Below the pieces are notes generated by a model. It worked only from the letters and a program-made list of their open reading frames with translations, did no database searches and had not been told where the DNA came from. From Thermococcus sp. (lineage in GTDB: Archaea; Methanobacteriota_B; Thermococci; Thermococcales; Thermococcaceae), in contig NZ_JALUFF010000063.1 in the NCBI RefSeq assembly GCF_027052235.1, forward strand, positions 18,044-82,043: DNA of 64,000 nucleotides, read 5' to 3'. The translations under genes and the position numbers were made by a program. This document shows, piece after piece, positions 47,449 through 56,485 of this stretch (position 1 is the first letter of the stretch; each line of letters starts with the position of its first letter).

Positions 47449-48471
47449 ATGGCCCACGTAGCCGAGTGGAAGAAGAAGGAAGTTGAAGAGCTCACAAAGA
47501 TTATCAAGAGCCACCCAGTGGTAGCCCTTGTTGACGTGGCCGGCGTCCCAGCTTACCCGCTCAGCAAGATGCGTGACAAGCTCCGCGGGAAGGCTCTCCT
47601 CCGCGTGAGCAGGAATACCCTCATCGAGCTCGCCATAAAGAGAGCCGCCCAGGAACTTGGAAAGCCTGAGCTTGAGAAGCTCGCAGACTACATCCAGGGT
47701 GGAGCCGCGATACTTGCAACGGAGATGAACCCCTTCAAGCTGTACAAGCTCCTTGAGGAGAGCAAGACCCCGGCCCCAGCAAAACCAGGTGCGGTCGTCC
47801 CACACGACGTCGTCATACCAGCCGGCCCTACCTCGATACCGCCGGGGCCGCTCGTCGGCGAAATGCAGGCCCTTGGAATCCCGGCGAGGATCGAGAAGGG
47901 CAAGGTCAGCATCCAGAAGGACTACACGGTACTCAGGGCCGGAGAAGTCATAACCGAACAGCTCGCAAGAATCCTCAACGCACTTGGAATAGAGCCACTC
48001 GAGGTTGGTCTCAACCTTCTCGCAGCCTATGAAGAGGGTGTAATCTACACCCCAGAGGTACTCGCTATTGACGAGCAGGAATACATCAACATGCTCCAGA
48101 AGGCCTACATGCACGCCTTCAACCTGTCGGTCAACACAGCGTACCCGACCAAGCAGACGATCGAGGCAATCATCCAGAAGGCCTTCCTTGGAGCGAAGAA
48201 CGTTGCCGTCGAGGCTGGCTACATCACCAAGGAGACCATCGAGGAAATCTTCGGCAGGGCTGTACGCGCTCTCCTGCTCATAGCCCAGAACCTGCCGGAG
48301 GAACTGCTTGACGAGAAGACCAAAGAGCTTTTAAACGCTCAGGCTCAAGTGGCAGTTGCCACACAGCCTCAGGTAGAGGAGAAGGTTGAAGAGGCCGAGG
48401 AGGAGGAAGAGGAAGAAGAGGAGGCTTCCGAGGAGGAAGCCCTTGCCGGACTGGGCGCCCTCTTCGGCTGA
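47449..48471 (+). CDS. rpl10: 50S ribosomal protein L10 (P0)
   Basis: Stalk base protein P0, 340 residues in the archaeal form. N-terminal rRNA-binding domain [22 protein letters not shown], then L12-binding helices (about 215-300) and an acidic hinge of consecutive glutamates ending in [10 protein letters not shown]. The tail matches that of L12. ATG at 47449 behind GAGGTGAGGGAG. Confidence 0.96.
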   Translation: MAHVAEWKKKEVEELTKIIKSHPVVALVDVAGVPAYPLSKMRDKLRGKALLRVSRNTLIELAIKRAAQELGKPELEKLADYIQGGAAILATEMNPFKLYKLLEESKTPAPAKPGAVVPHDVVIPAGPTSIPPGPLVGEMQALGIPARIEKGKVSIQKDYTVLRAGEVITEQLARILNALGIEPLEVGLNLLAAYEEGVIYTPEVLAIDEQEYINMLQKAYMHAFNLSVNTAYPTKQTIEAIIQKAFLGAKNVAVEAGYITKETIEEIFGRAVRALLLIAQNLPEELLDEKTKELLNAQAQVAVATQPQVEEKVEEAEEEEEEEEEASEEEALAGLGALFG

Positions 48472-48542
48472 TTCCCTTTCCATGCATTCCCTAACCCCTG
48501 AGATGAAAAGAAAAAGGATGAAGATGATTGGAGGTGCGAAAA

Positions 48543-48860
48543 ATGGAGTACGTGTATGCCGCTCTGCTACTCCACGCCGCTGGTAAGGAGATAAACGAGG
48601 AGAACCTCAAGGCAGTCCTTGAGGCCGCTGGAATTACCCCGGATGAGGCCAGGATAAAGGCCCTCGTCGCTGCCCTTGAGGGCGTCAACATAGACGAGGT
48701 CATCGAGAAGGCCGCGATGCCCGTTGCCGCTCCTGTGGCGGTCGCAGCCGCTCCGGCCGAGGCCCCGGCCGAGACCGCCCAGGAGGAGGAAGAGGAGGAA
48801 GAGGAAGAGGAGGTCAGCGAGGAGGAGGCCCTCGCTGGTCTCGGCGCCCTCTTCGGCTGA
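48543..48860 (+). CDS. rpl12: 50S ribosomal protein L12 (archaeal P1)
   Basis: Stalk protein that recruits elongation factors, 105 residues: helical N-terminal dimer domain [30 protein letters not shown], Ala/Pro hinge, glutamate run and terminal [10 protein letters not shown]. Start behind GGAGGTGCGAAAA, 15 bases inside a slightly longer frame. Confidence 0.96.
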   Translation: MEYVYAALLLHAAGKEINEENLKAVLEAAGITPDEARIKALVAALEGVNIDEVIEKAAMPVAAPVAVAAAPAEAPAETAQEEEEEEEEEEVSEEEALAGLGALFG

Positions 48861-48863
48861 ACC

Positions 48864-48881
48864 CTCTTCCCTTTTCTTTCA
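48864..48881 (+). terminator. Probable T-rich terminator of the L11-L12 operon
   Basis: The pyrimidine run CTCTTCCCTTTTCTTTC directly after the L12 stop fits archaeal intrinsic termination, which needs T-tracts rather than a hairpin. Confidence 0.35.
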
Positions 48882-49021
48882 AACTTTACCGAATCAAAGT
48901 TTCTATGAGAAGAAACACCTACAAAAGGACAACTGTGCTACAAAGGAGCGCTAAAAACCAAACCTCTTCTGCTCCAACCCTTCAAAAACTCACTCAAAAA
49001 GGTTGCCAAGCAAAGTTTCGA

Positions 49022-49099
49022 TGGTGGGGCCGCCGGGATTCGAACCCGGGTCACGGGCTCCCAAAGCCCGCAGGATGGACCAAGCTACCCCACGGCCCC
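49022..49099 (-). tRNA. tRNA-Pro (anticodon TGG)
   Basis: Acceptor GGGGCCG/CGGCCCC, anticodon stem CGGGC/GCCCG around loop TTTGGGA, T loop TTCGAAT, discriminator A and encoded CCA. Body nearly identical to the tRNA-Pro(GGG) gene at 11654. Confidence 0.95.
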
Positions 49100-49173
49100 G
49101 CCGGCCATTTGAACGCCCCGGACTTTATTAAGTTTTTGCATCTCAATGCCACCGGGAAAGAGGGCATATGGAC

Positions 49174-50019
49174 TCACTCCTCCACCTCGACCCCGTAAAC
49201 CTTCCTCGGGTTCTCCACGTGAATTTTATAGACGTCCTCCTCCGTAAAGATGCCGTTCTGGAGGAAGGCTTTCGTTCTCTTTGGAACCGTCTTCGGTCCG
49301 AGTACAGCCCCCGGACGGCGCTTGTCGTCTATGTAGTCCGTCTCCATCATGAAGCGGTTGCCCTGCTTGATGGCCTCCTCGATGTTCTTTTTGCTCGCGA
49401 TAATGCTCGGGAAGACGCCTACCTCCTCCGCAACTTTAACCAGTGGCGGAGAGAAGTGCTTCACAACCTTATAGGGCTTTATACCGACTTCCCTTACGTA
49501 CTCCCCGAGTTCCCTGAACTTAGCTTCGTCAAAGCTCTCAGTGTGAAGCTGAACCGCGCAGTCGGCCTCTTTCGCCAGCGCCATCCCGTACTTCATCAGC
49601 TCTATGCTCGCCTCCCAGATTTCCTCGCCAACCTCGTAGTGAGGCCTCCCTATCTCTCCTATGCCTACTGCCTTCCCCTCAATGCAGAACTTTTGGGCGT
49701 ATTCCAAAGCCTTCATGACCTCGTTTTTGGCGTATCTTAGTCCCTTCTCCCTTGCCAGGTAATCGAATTCCGCTGGATGGACACCAACCACCGCGTAGGC
49801 CTTCACCGGTGTCTCCCTGTTTATCCTCTCCACAAGTTTAACGTGGAAGTCCATGGCCTTCATAAAGTCCTCGGCTTTCAATCCGGGAAAGCCGTAGTCG
49901 TGTGCCGTCTTGTAAACAACCACCAGGTGAGTTCCCCCGGCGCGGTGGAACTGCTTCACAGCCTCTAGAAAGAGACCGTGATATGGGTCAACGTGGAAGT
50001 GGTCATCCCAGATTATCAT
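49174..50019 (-). CDS. TatD-related metal-dependent hydrolase (archaeal COG1099 type)
   Basis: A 281-residue TIM-barrel hydrolase. Metal ligands are recognisable as DDHFHVDPYHG (HxH), GEIGRPHYE, QLHTESFD, KHFSPP and METDYIDD. Related TatD enzymes are DNases or deacetylase-like hydrolases; the archaeal group has no established substrate. ATG follows GAGGTGGTAGG. Followed upstream by a small barrel protein and an asparagine synthetase on the same strand. Confidence 0.87.
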   Translation of the reverse strand: MIIWDDHFHVDPYHGLFLEAVKQFHRAGGTHLVVVYKTAHDYGFPGLKAEDFMKAMDFHVKLVERINRETPVKAYAVVGVHPAEFDYLAREKGLRYAKNEVMKALEYAQKFCIEGKAVGIGEIGRPHYEVGEEIWEASIELMKYGMALAKEADCAVQLHTESFDEAKFRELGEYVREVGIKPYKVVKHFSPPLVKVAEEVGVFPSIIASKKNIEEAIKQGNRFMMETDYIDDKRRPGAVLGPKTVPKRTKAFLQNGIFTEEDVYKIHVENPRKVYGVEVEE

Positions 50020-50028
50020 CCTACCACC

Positions 50029-50346
50029 TCACGACTGATAAACTTCGAGCCTCTCTCCTTTTTTAGCGTTTGTATTTCCCTCAAGGATAAGGGCAACTCT
50101 ATCACCGTCAACGGCAAAGTCCACCCTTTTCCTGTCCTTCTGGATTTCCCGGATTATGGCTATTCCCTTCCCCTTAACCTTGTAGCCGGGGTATATTATT
50201 CCCTCGACCGTCCCGATGAGTGCCTCCCTGCCCATGATGTTCATAATCTGCTCAACCCTAAAGGTCGCCACGGGTCTTCGGGAGGCTATAAACTCCCCGC
50301 CGGTCTCTTTCTCAGCCTTCTTCCTGAGAAAATCAAACAGCCCCAT
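50029..50346 (-). CDS. Small beta-barrel protein (EF-Tu domain 2-like; Pbp11-type tRNA-binding protein)
   Basis: 105 residues: an amphipathic start MGLFDFLRKKAEKE, then a compact barrel with GREALIGTVEGIIYPGYKVKGKGIAIIREI and a VDGDRVALILEGN segment resembling domain 2 of translation GTPases. I recall Thermococcales homologs named tRNA-binding protein Pbp11; the name is from memory. Nine bases upstream of the TatD-like gene in the same operon. Confidence 0.65.
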   Translation of the reverse strand: MGLFDFLRKKAEKETGGEFIASRRPVATFRVEQIMNIMGREALIGTVEGIIYPGYKVKGKGIAIIREIQKDRKRVDFAVDGDRVALILEGNTNAKKGERLEVYQS

Positions 50347-50392
50347 GCTCCCACCGGAGAAAAGTCGGCAAAAGGAAAGAAAAGGTTATCCC

Positions 50393-51301
50393 TCAGATGA
50401 CCGCGGGAACACCGGGAATCCTCGGGAAGAGCTGAACCTCGGCTATGTGCTTTGCCCCGACCATGTAGCGGACGAGCCTCTCAACGCCTATTCCCGCTCC
50501 CGCACTCGGCTTGAGTAGGCCCGCCTTGGCAACCTCAAGGTACGGCCTGAAGGATTCTTCGCTTAAACCGGAGGAGCGTATCTTTGAGAGTATCTTCCCG
50601 TACTCCCATTCCCTTTCCCCACCGCTGGAAACCTCACCGTAGCCCTCCGGCAGGTAGAGGTCGTAGTTCCTCCAGGTTCCGTCAACTTCCCGGTCGTAGA
50701 ACTCCCTCGGAATTCCCGTTATCCAGAAGGGCTCCTCTAAAACCCGGCTAGCTTCGTCCTCGCTCCCGAACTCCTCGCGGATTTCCTCGATGGTGAAGCG
50801 CCTGAAAGGTTTCCTCGCCCTTGGAAGCTCCCTTTCAAAGGCCTCCCAGAGGATAGGCCTGAGCTCGCGGAAGAGGCCGATTATGAGTTCTTCAATCAGG
50901 CCCATGACCTCGTCCATGCTTGCACCGGCAACTTCCATGTCAAGCTGGGTGAACTCGTACGCGTGCCTCCCGTCGTCCGCTTCCCTGCCTTCTAGTCTAA
51001 CGTTTGGAGAGAGGACGAAAAGCCTCTCTACGCCCATCGCTATTGCCATCTGCTTGTGGAGTATCATGCTGTGCGTCAGTCTGAGCCTCTCGCCGTAGAC
51101 TTCAACCTCCGGTGGCTTCAGCGCTTCACCTGCAGCTGGATCCGGCCAGAGCGGGTCGGTTACCGGGCTCAAGATCACTGGAAGAAGCCAGCGGAAGCCC
51201 CTCTTGGAGAGTTCGCCGGTAAGGTAGGCTATCGCCCTCGTCTGGACGTCCATAACGGGGTCTATCCTCCTGCCAACTATGCTGAGCGCGTTCACGGTCA
51301 T
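50393..51301 (-). CDS. Asparagine synthetase A, archaeal (aspartyl/asparaginyl-tRNA synthetase-like)
   Basis: A 302-residue class II synthetase catalytic core without anticodon-binding domain. Motif 2 region RLTHSMILHKQMAIAMGVERLFVLSPNVR, EFTQLDMEVAGA and the motif 3 signature GAGIGVERLVRYMVG are intact. The archaeal family (studied in Pyrococcus abyssi) makes asparagine from aspartate, ammonia and ATP and derives from AsnRS. Start MTVNALSIVGRRI is four codons inside the longest frame. Divergent from the ATPase gene. Confidence 0.9.
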   Translation of the reverse strand: MTVNALSIVGRRIDPVMDVQTRAIAYLTGELSKRGFRWLLPVILSPVTDPLWPDPAAGEALKPPEVEVYGERLRLTHSMILHKQMAIAMGVERLFVLSPNVRLEGREADDGRHAYEFTQLDMEVAGASMDEVMGLIEELIIGLFRELRPILWEAFERELPRARKPFRRFTIEEIREEFGSEDEASRVLEEPFWITGIPREFYDREVDGTWRNYDLYLPEGYGEVSSGGEREWEYGKILSKIRSSGLSEESFRPYLEVAKAGLLKPSAGAGIGVERLVRYMVGAKHIAEVQLFPRIPGVPAVI

Positions 51302-51475
51302 CACCGGAGGCAATTAGCACTCCACCTTTATGGTTTTTATGCGAAAAAATCAGTTATTTGTTTAAATTTCGATAAAATTTTAGGGTTAAAATTGAAGAAA
51401 TGTCAAAGAAGGGGGGTAGGGCTTTGCTTCCAAACCGTTATAACCTCCACGGGCCATTTATATTCCGGTGATAGC
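51302..51475. other. Divergent promoter region
   Basis: AT-rich spacer between the asparagine synthetase (minus) and the P-loop ATPase (plus). CGTTATAACC at 51436-51445 is a TATA candidate for the plus-strand gene; AT-rich sequence near 51350-51385 suits the minus-strand gene. Confidence 0.4.
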
Positions 51476-52057
51476 ATGGGAGTTTACGTGTTCACACCCG
51501 ACGACCTCGTGCGCTACGGCTCCGCAAGGCCCGACCAACTCGAACTCCTGAGGGAGAAGATACTTGGGAGAAAGGACATTCTCATCGTCGGCACAAGCAG
51601 GAGCGGAAAGACCAAGCTCGTTGAAGCTCTTTTACACTACGTTCCTGAGGACTGGAAGGTAGCCGTCGTCACGGCCTACGGCGAGTTCAAACCCTTCAGG
51701 GAGAACATAGAGATAATAGACACGCGCTTCGACAGGAGACCCCTCAAGGTGAGAACCGAGGAAGTCATCGAGAGGCTGAAAAGTGTAGAGCCGGATTACG
51801 TCGTTGTTGACACACTGCACACTGTGGACGTCCCGATGATTCTGAAGGAGCTGATAGACAGATACGCCTTCATAGTGACTTCTCTCGCCATGACTGAGGA
51901 TGTAAAGGATGAGGTGATGCACTGGCTCAGAATAGACGAGGAAACCTTTAACCGCTTTGACGTCGTTGTTGTCACGAAAAGGGACTTCAGGACGGGAAGG
52001 AGAACCGTGGACAAGATATACGCCGTCAAGGACGGTGAGCTGGTGAGGATAATCTGA
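51476..52057 (+). CDS. Small P-loop ATPase, secretion/pilus ATPase-like
   Basis: 193 residues containing a Walker A motif GTSRSGKT (39-46) and Walker B region SVEPDYVVVDTLH, preceded by a short helical segment. The order resembles the core of type II/IV secretion ATPases (PilT/GspE), but the N-terminal domain and the Asp and His boxes are absent, and no membrane partner lies nearby. Start ATG at 51476 follows CCGGTGATAGC. Function unknown. Confidence 0.75.
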   Translation: MGVYVFTPDDLVRYGSARPDQLELLREKILGRKDILIVGTSRSGKTKLVEALLHYVPEDWKVAVVTAYGEFKPFRENIEIIDTRFDRRPLKVRTEEVIERLKSVEPDYVVVDTLHTVDVPMILKELIDRYAFIVTSLAMTEDVKDEVMHWLRIDEETFNRFDVVVVTKRDFRTGRRTVDKIYAVKDGELVRII

Positions 52058-52063
52058 GGGGGC

Positions 52064-53227
52064 TCAGCGCCCCCTGAGCTCTTCTATAACCTCCCTGAGG
52101 TTGTCAAGCATCTCGCGGATGTCCTCAAAGGTCATGTAGCCCATGTTGCCTATGCGGAAGGTCTTCTCGGCAACGCTTCCGTAACCCTTGGCCAGTTCAA
52201 AGCCCCTCTCACGCATCGCGTTGTAAACGTCAACCCCCTTCATGCCCTCGGGAACAACGACCGCTGTTATGGTCGGGCTCTCGTATCCCGGCTCCGCCAG
52301 AATTCCAAGGCCCATCTCCTTGACGCCTTCCCTTATCATCTCGCTCCTCTTCCTGTACATGTCGAGCCACTTCTCCTTTCCTCCCATCTTCTCGACGATT
52401 CTGAGAACGACATTGAGGCCGAATATCTGTGGAAGAGGTGGTGTCGAGGGCGTTCCCTTCTTCTTCTCGTTGAACTTCTTGTAGAGCGGTAAATCGAAGT
52501 ACCAGCCCCTTTCTGGCATTTTCTCCGCTATCTCGAAAACGCGCTCGCTGACAGCTGCTACCGCCAATCCCGGGGGAACGCCAAAGGCCTTCTGACTGCT
52601 CGCGAAGACCAGATCAATTCCCCATTTATCGAACTTTATGTCCGCACCGCCCATCGCTGAAACGGCATCAACGAAGAGGAGCTTGTCGTGCTCGTGAACA
52701 ACCTTTGCCAGCTCTGGGAGCGGGTTTAAAACGCCGGTTGAAGTCTCGTTGTAAGTTATGGTAACCGCGTGAACATCGGGGTTCTTTCTCAAAGCCTCGT
52801 CGAGCTCTTCAGGTTTTACAGCCTGTCCGGGTTCTTTCTCAAGGATTACGGCTTTCCTGCCGTTGGCCTCGACAACATCTGCAAAGCGCTTTCCAAAGGC
52901 ACCTATGACAGTGACTAGAACCTTTTCACCCCTCGGTATCGTGTTCCTGACCGATGCCTCCATGAAGCCCGTTCCCGAACTGGGAAAGAGGATTATCTCG
53001 CCTTTGTCAGCCTCAAGGAACTTCTTGAGCCTCTCAAGCGTGTCAACGTGAACCGCTTTGGCCTCGGCCGAGCGGTGGCTGAACATCTGGACGGACATTA
53101 TCGCGAGAACCTCGGGGAAGCAGGCAACGGGGCCGGCTGTGAACAGCTTGTACTTCGGCTTCACCATCTCGTAGACTTCCCTGTAGGCGTCCTCGTAATC
53201 CATGTGGAACTCAAGGGTCACCACCAT
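52064..53227 (-). CDS. Class V aminotransferase (alanine/serine-glyoxylate or serine-pyruvate type)
   Basis: PLP enzyme of 387 residues. FTAGPVACFPEVL opens the domain, FPSSGTGFMEA binds the cofactor phosphate, FVDAVSAMGG holds the Asp, and the Schiff-base Lys is in SSQKAFGVPPG. Members transaminate alanine, serine or glyoxylate; exact substrates cannot be assigned. Start ATG (53225-53227) follows GTGGTGATACCC, with the TATA box CCCTTTTTATGG ~35 bases upstream. Faces the MFS carrier divergently. Confidence 0.92.
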   Translation of the reverse strand: MVVTLEFHMDYEDAYREVYEMVKPKYKLFTAGPVACFPEVLAIMSVQMFSHRSAEAKAVHVDTLERLKKFLEADKGEIILFPSSGTGFMEASVRNTIPRGEKVLVTVIGAFGKRFADVVEANGRKAVILEKEPGQAVKPEELDEALRKNPDVHAVTITYNETSTGVLNPLPELAKVVHEHDKLLFVDAVSAMGGADIKFDKWGIDLVFASSQKAFGVPPGLAVAAVSERVFEIAEKMPERGWYFDLPLYKKFNEKKKGTPSTPPLPQIFGLNVVLRIVEKMGGKEKWLDMYRKRSEMIREGVKEMGLGILAEPGYESPTITAVVVPEGMKGVDVYNAMRERGFELAKGYGSVAEKTFRIGNMGYMTFEDIREMLDNLREVIEELRGR

Positions 53228-53387
53228 GGGTATCACCACTCCCAGTTGAGGGGCATCCATAAAAAGGGTTCGTTCGTCTTGGGCGAGTGGTTTCGATAGA
53301 AGTTCCGGCCTTCTGGCTGGCTCCCGAAGAACCTTCACGGAGATTAAGACTTTTAAAAAGTTGGCCCAACGCTAAGACGGTGGTCTG

Positions 53388-54563
53388 ATGGAAAACAGAA
53401 GGCTCGCAGGGATAGCCCTCCTCGTGCTTTCAGCCTTCACCGGAACGATAGCCTTTCGCCTGGCAACTCCAGCTATAGCCTTCTACACTCGCGATGTTTT
53501 GAGGGCGAGCATGCTGGCGGTTTCTCTGGTTTCCATGTCCTTCGTTCTGGCGAGGGCCCTCACCTCCGTCTTGAGCGGTCTTGCCCTTGAGAGGGGAAAA
53601 TGGCTGGTTTACCTGGGTGCGGTGGCCATGATGGGAAACGCCCTCGCGGTTCAGCTCTATCCCCTAACCTCAAGCTGGCTTCAGGTGGCTGGGATAAAGC
53701 TCCTCAACGGCTTCCTCAACGGGCTGAGCTGGCCGATGGCCCAGTTCGTCGTGGCGGTAACAGCACCGAAGGAGATGAGGGCGAGGGTGACCTCGGTGTA
53801 CTTCTTCTTCGGGAGCATCGCTTCACTTCTCGGGAACTACGCCTATGCATACACGGTAAACCTCGGCTTATCCGGCCAGATGTGGATTTCCTCAGCCTTC
53901 TTCGTCCTGACGGGCCTGATAATGCTCCTGAGCTACTACCTCCTCTACGACAGAATAGCGCCGAGGAGGGAGGAGAAGCGAGCAGAGGGAATAAGCATTG
54001 ACCCGAGGAGGGTTCTGATCATAGCCTCCCTCATGGCCGTCATAGTGGCCTTCACCTCCGGGGAGATAACCTACGTTTACGTTTCAGAGGCCCTCGGGCT
54101 GAGCAGGGAAAGAACGGCAGTTTTACTGGGCTGGACAGGCTTCGCGGCCTCTCTGCTCAGCTATTTCTCCTCGTGGTTCGCCGATGTGAGAAGCGAAGCA
54201 AAGACGGTGAAGCTGACGGCATTTTTAGCCGGGATTTCACCGCTTTTGGCATCAATAAAAACCGCCCCAACGGTTTTCGTAGGCATATTCCTCGCTCTCT
54301 TCGCCTTCCAGAGCTTCCGCCCGATTTCGAGGAAGGTCTTAGCAGGCTACCACCGCTCTTCCCTGGCTATAGGCGGGGTAAACGCGGTTCAAAACCTCTC
54401 AACCTTCGTGGGCGGGATAATATTCGGCTTAGCGTATTCCCTCGGCGAGGTTCACCTCTGGTTGAGCCTCAATCTGGCCCTCCTTGCTTTCCTGCCCTTT
54501 TCAGTTGGGCTTTTCGTTGAGGGTGTGAAGATTGGAAAAGATATCCCTCCAAAACTTTTATAA
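53388..54563 (+). CDS. Major facilitator superfamily transporter
   Basis: A 391-residue membrane carrier with about 12 TM helices and a cytoplasmic loop near residues 190-205 (RIAPRREEKRAEG). No substrate-specific motif is recognised; a drug or metabolite exporter is plausible. ATG at 53388 follows GGTGGTCTG with an AT-rich TTTTAAAAAG element upstream. Its final codons contain the TATA box of rpl10e. Confidence 0.88.
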   Translation: MENRRLAGIALLVLSAFTGTIAFRLATPAIAFYTRDVLRASMLAVSLVSMSFVLARALTSVLSGLALERGKWLVYLGAVAMMGNALAVQLYPLTSSWLQVAGIKLLNGFLNGLSWPMAQFVVAVTAPKEMRARVTSVYFFFGSIASLLGNYAYAYTVNLGLSGQMWISSAFFVLTGLIMLLSYYLLYDRIAPRREEKRAEGISIDPRRVLIIASLMAVIVAFTSGEITYVYVSEALGLSRERTAVLLGWTGFAASLLSYFSSWFADVRSEAKTVKLTAFLAGISPLLASIKTAPTVFVGIFLALFAFQSFRPISRKVLAGYHRSSLAIGGVNAVQNLSTFVGGIIFGLAYSLGEVHLWLSLNLALLAFLPFSVGLFVEGVKIGKDIPPKLL

Positions 54564-54567
54564 AAGC
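54555..54567 (+). promoter_or_regulatory. Promoter of rpl10e overlapping the MFS stop codon
   Basis: ACTTTTATAAAAG is a strong TATA box that includes the MFS TAA stop. It is about 55 bases before the L10e ATG. Confidence 0.55.
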
Positions 54568-54617
54568 GGGGGCAAGCTAAGTTTAGGCTTAGCTTACGCT
54601 CATTTGGAGGTGAGAGT

Positions 54618-55166
54618 ATGGGACTGAGGCCAGCAAAGATTGATAGGGACGTTGACAAGCCCGCTTACACGAGAAGGGAGTACATACGCGGTGCTCCAGG
54701 TCCGAAGATAACGATATTCGACATGGGCAACCTCTCCGCCGAGTTCCAGTACGAGGTCAGCCTTCACGCCGAGCAGGCCATGCAGATAAGGCAGAACGCC
54801 CTTGAGGCTATTCGTATTCAGGTCAACAGGTACCTTCAGAAGAACGTCGGAAGGAGCAACTTCCACTTTAAGATAAGGGTCTTCCCCTTCCAAGTTCTCC
54901 GTGAGAACCCGATGGCCACCGGAAGGAAGGCCGACCGTTACGGAAACGGTATGAGAAGGCCATTTGGTAAGCCGATCGGACTGGCGGCAAGGGTTAAGAA
55001 GGACCAGAAGATACTAACCGTCTGGGTGAACGAAAACCACCTCAAGTTCGCCCTTGAGGCCATGAGAAGGGCCAAGATGAAGCTGCCCTACTCGGCCTAC
55101 TACAGAATATACGACAAGAACGGCAACGACGTCACGACCAAAGTCCTCTCAACCATGAAGCGCTGA
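54618..55166 (+). CDS. rpl10e: 50S ribosomal protein L10e (L16 family)
   Basis: LSU protein replacing bacterial L16, 182 residues. Begins [25 protein letters not shown] and includes [27 protein letters not shown]. Single gene with its own promoter. ATG behind GGAGGTGAGAGT. Confidence 0.97.
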   Translation: MGLRPAKIDRDVDKPAYTRREYIRGAPGPKITIFDMGNLSAEFQYEVSLHAEQAMQIRQNALEAIRIQVNRYLQKNVGRSNFHFKIRVFPFQVLRENPMATGRKADRYGNGMRRPFGKPIGLAARVKKDQKILTVWVNENHLKFALEAMRRAKMKLPYSAYYRIYDKNGNDVTTKVLSTMKR

Positions 55167-55242
55167 ACCCTTCTTTCCCGACTTTTCTCCATATTCCAAA
55201 CGGTTATTAATGGGTTCCTCCAACCTATCGAGGGGAAGCAAT

Positions 55243-56385
55243 ATGGTGAGTTCGCACTTCAAGGCCCTGCTCCTCAAACTTGGCCTTCCGGAGGAGAGGC
55301 TCACGGTCCTTGAGAACAAGGGGGGAGTAACTGAGGACGAGTTCGAGGGACTTAGATACGTCCGCTTCAGGGACTCTGCGAGGGGCTTCAGGAGGGGAAC
55401 CGTCGTCTTCGAGACCGGAGATGTTGTTCCGGGGTTTCCCCACATAAAGCGTGTCGTCCAGCTGGAGAACGGCGTCAGGAGGATTTTCAAAAACAAAGCC
55501 TTCTACGTCGAGGAGAAGGTCGACGGCTACAACGTCCGCGTCGTTAAGGTTAAGGACAGGATTCTGGCCCTGACAAGGGGCGGTTTCGTATGCCCGTTCA
55601 CGACGGAGAGAATCCTCGACTTCATAAACGAGGAGTTCTTCAGGGATTACCCGAACCTAATTCTGGCCGGGGAGATGGCGGGGCCCGAGAGTCCGTACCT
55701 CGTTGAGGGGCCACCCTACGTGAATGAGGACATCCAGTTCTTCCTCTTCGACATTCAGGAGAAGGGAACGGGGAGGAGCATCCCGGCGGAGGAGAGATAC
55801 AGGCTCGCCGAGGAGTACGGGATTCCGCAGGTTGAGCGCTTCGGCCTCTTCGACCGCTCCCGCATGGATGAGCTTTACGACCTGATTGATAAGCTCAGCG
55901 AGGAGAGAAGAGAAGGAATAGTTATGAAAACCCCCGACATGAGGAGGATAGCGAAGTACGTTACGCCCTACGCAAACATCAACGACATAAAGATAGGCTC
56001 CCACATCTTCTTCGACCTTCCCGGGGGCTACTTCATGGGGAGGATAAGCAGACTTGCCTTCTACATAGCCGAGAGAAAGGTCAGGGGGAAGGGGCTTGAA
56101 GAATACGCCAGGGCCCTCGGAGAGGCGCTTTTGAGACCTCTCGTTGAGAGCATTGAGGAGGTATCGCGCGGACACGCCGTCGAGGAGACCTTCAAGGTCA
56201 GGGTCAAGAACATAAGCACCGCCCACAGAATGGTCACCCACTTCGAAAAGCTCGGGCTCAGCATCCACATTGAAGACATCGAGGATCTGAAAAACGGTTA
56301 CTGGAGGATAACCTTCAAGAGGGTTTATCCAGACGCCACGCGCGAAATACGGGAGCTGTGGAACGGGCTGGCGTTCGTGGACTGA
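55243..56385 (+). CDS. ATP-dependent RNA ligase (archaeal Rnl3-type)
   Basis: A 380-residue nucleotidyltransferase. The adenylation motif is EKVDGYNVR with Lys92, and downstream EGIVMKTPDMRR (motif IV/V region) is intact. The C-terminal ~130 residues form the dimerisation and helical domains of the archaeal homodimeric ligases that join 5'-phosphate and 3'-OH ends. The start is the ATG after GGGGAAGCAAT, 11 codons inside the longest frame, with a TATA-like GGTTATTAATG upstream. Its presumed partner nuclease is encoded at 37319. Confidence 0.93.
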   Translation: MVSSHFKALLLKLGLPEERLTVLENKGGVTEDEFEGLRYVRFRDSARGFRRGTVVFETGDVVPGFPHIKRVVQLENGVRRIFKNKAFYVEEKVDGYNVRVVKVKDRILALTRGGFVCPFTTERILDFINEEFFRDYPNLILAGEMAGPESPYLVEGPPYVNEDIQFFLFDIQEKGTGRSIPAEERYRLAEEYGIPQVERFGLFDRSRMDELYDLIDKLSEERREGIVMKTPDMRRIAKYVTPYANINDIKIGSHIFFDLPGGYFMGRISRLAFYIAERKVRGKGLEEYARALGEALLRPLVESIEEVSRGHAVEETFKVRVKNISTAHRMVTHFEKLGLSIHIEDIEDLKNGYWRITFKRVYPDATREIRELWNGLAFVD

Positions 56386-56457
56386 GGTCTGTCTCGCTTT
56401 GTTTCTGAGGTACGTGCTTTCTTTTTAAATTCGCGGGAAATGATAATCGCCATTATG

Positions 56458-56471
56458 ATAACCGTGGTTAT
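56458..56471. repeat. Inverted repeat ATAACC/GGTTAT
   Basis: A perfect 6+2+6 dyad in the gap after the RNA ligase gene, close to a TATA-like TTTTTAAATTC at 56433-56443. It could be a regulatory site of the broken gene that follows. Confidence 0.3.
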
Positions 56472-56485
56472 TATTCCCTAGGCCG

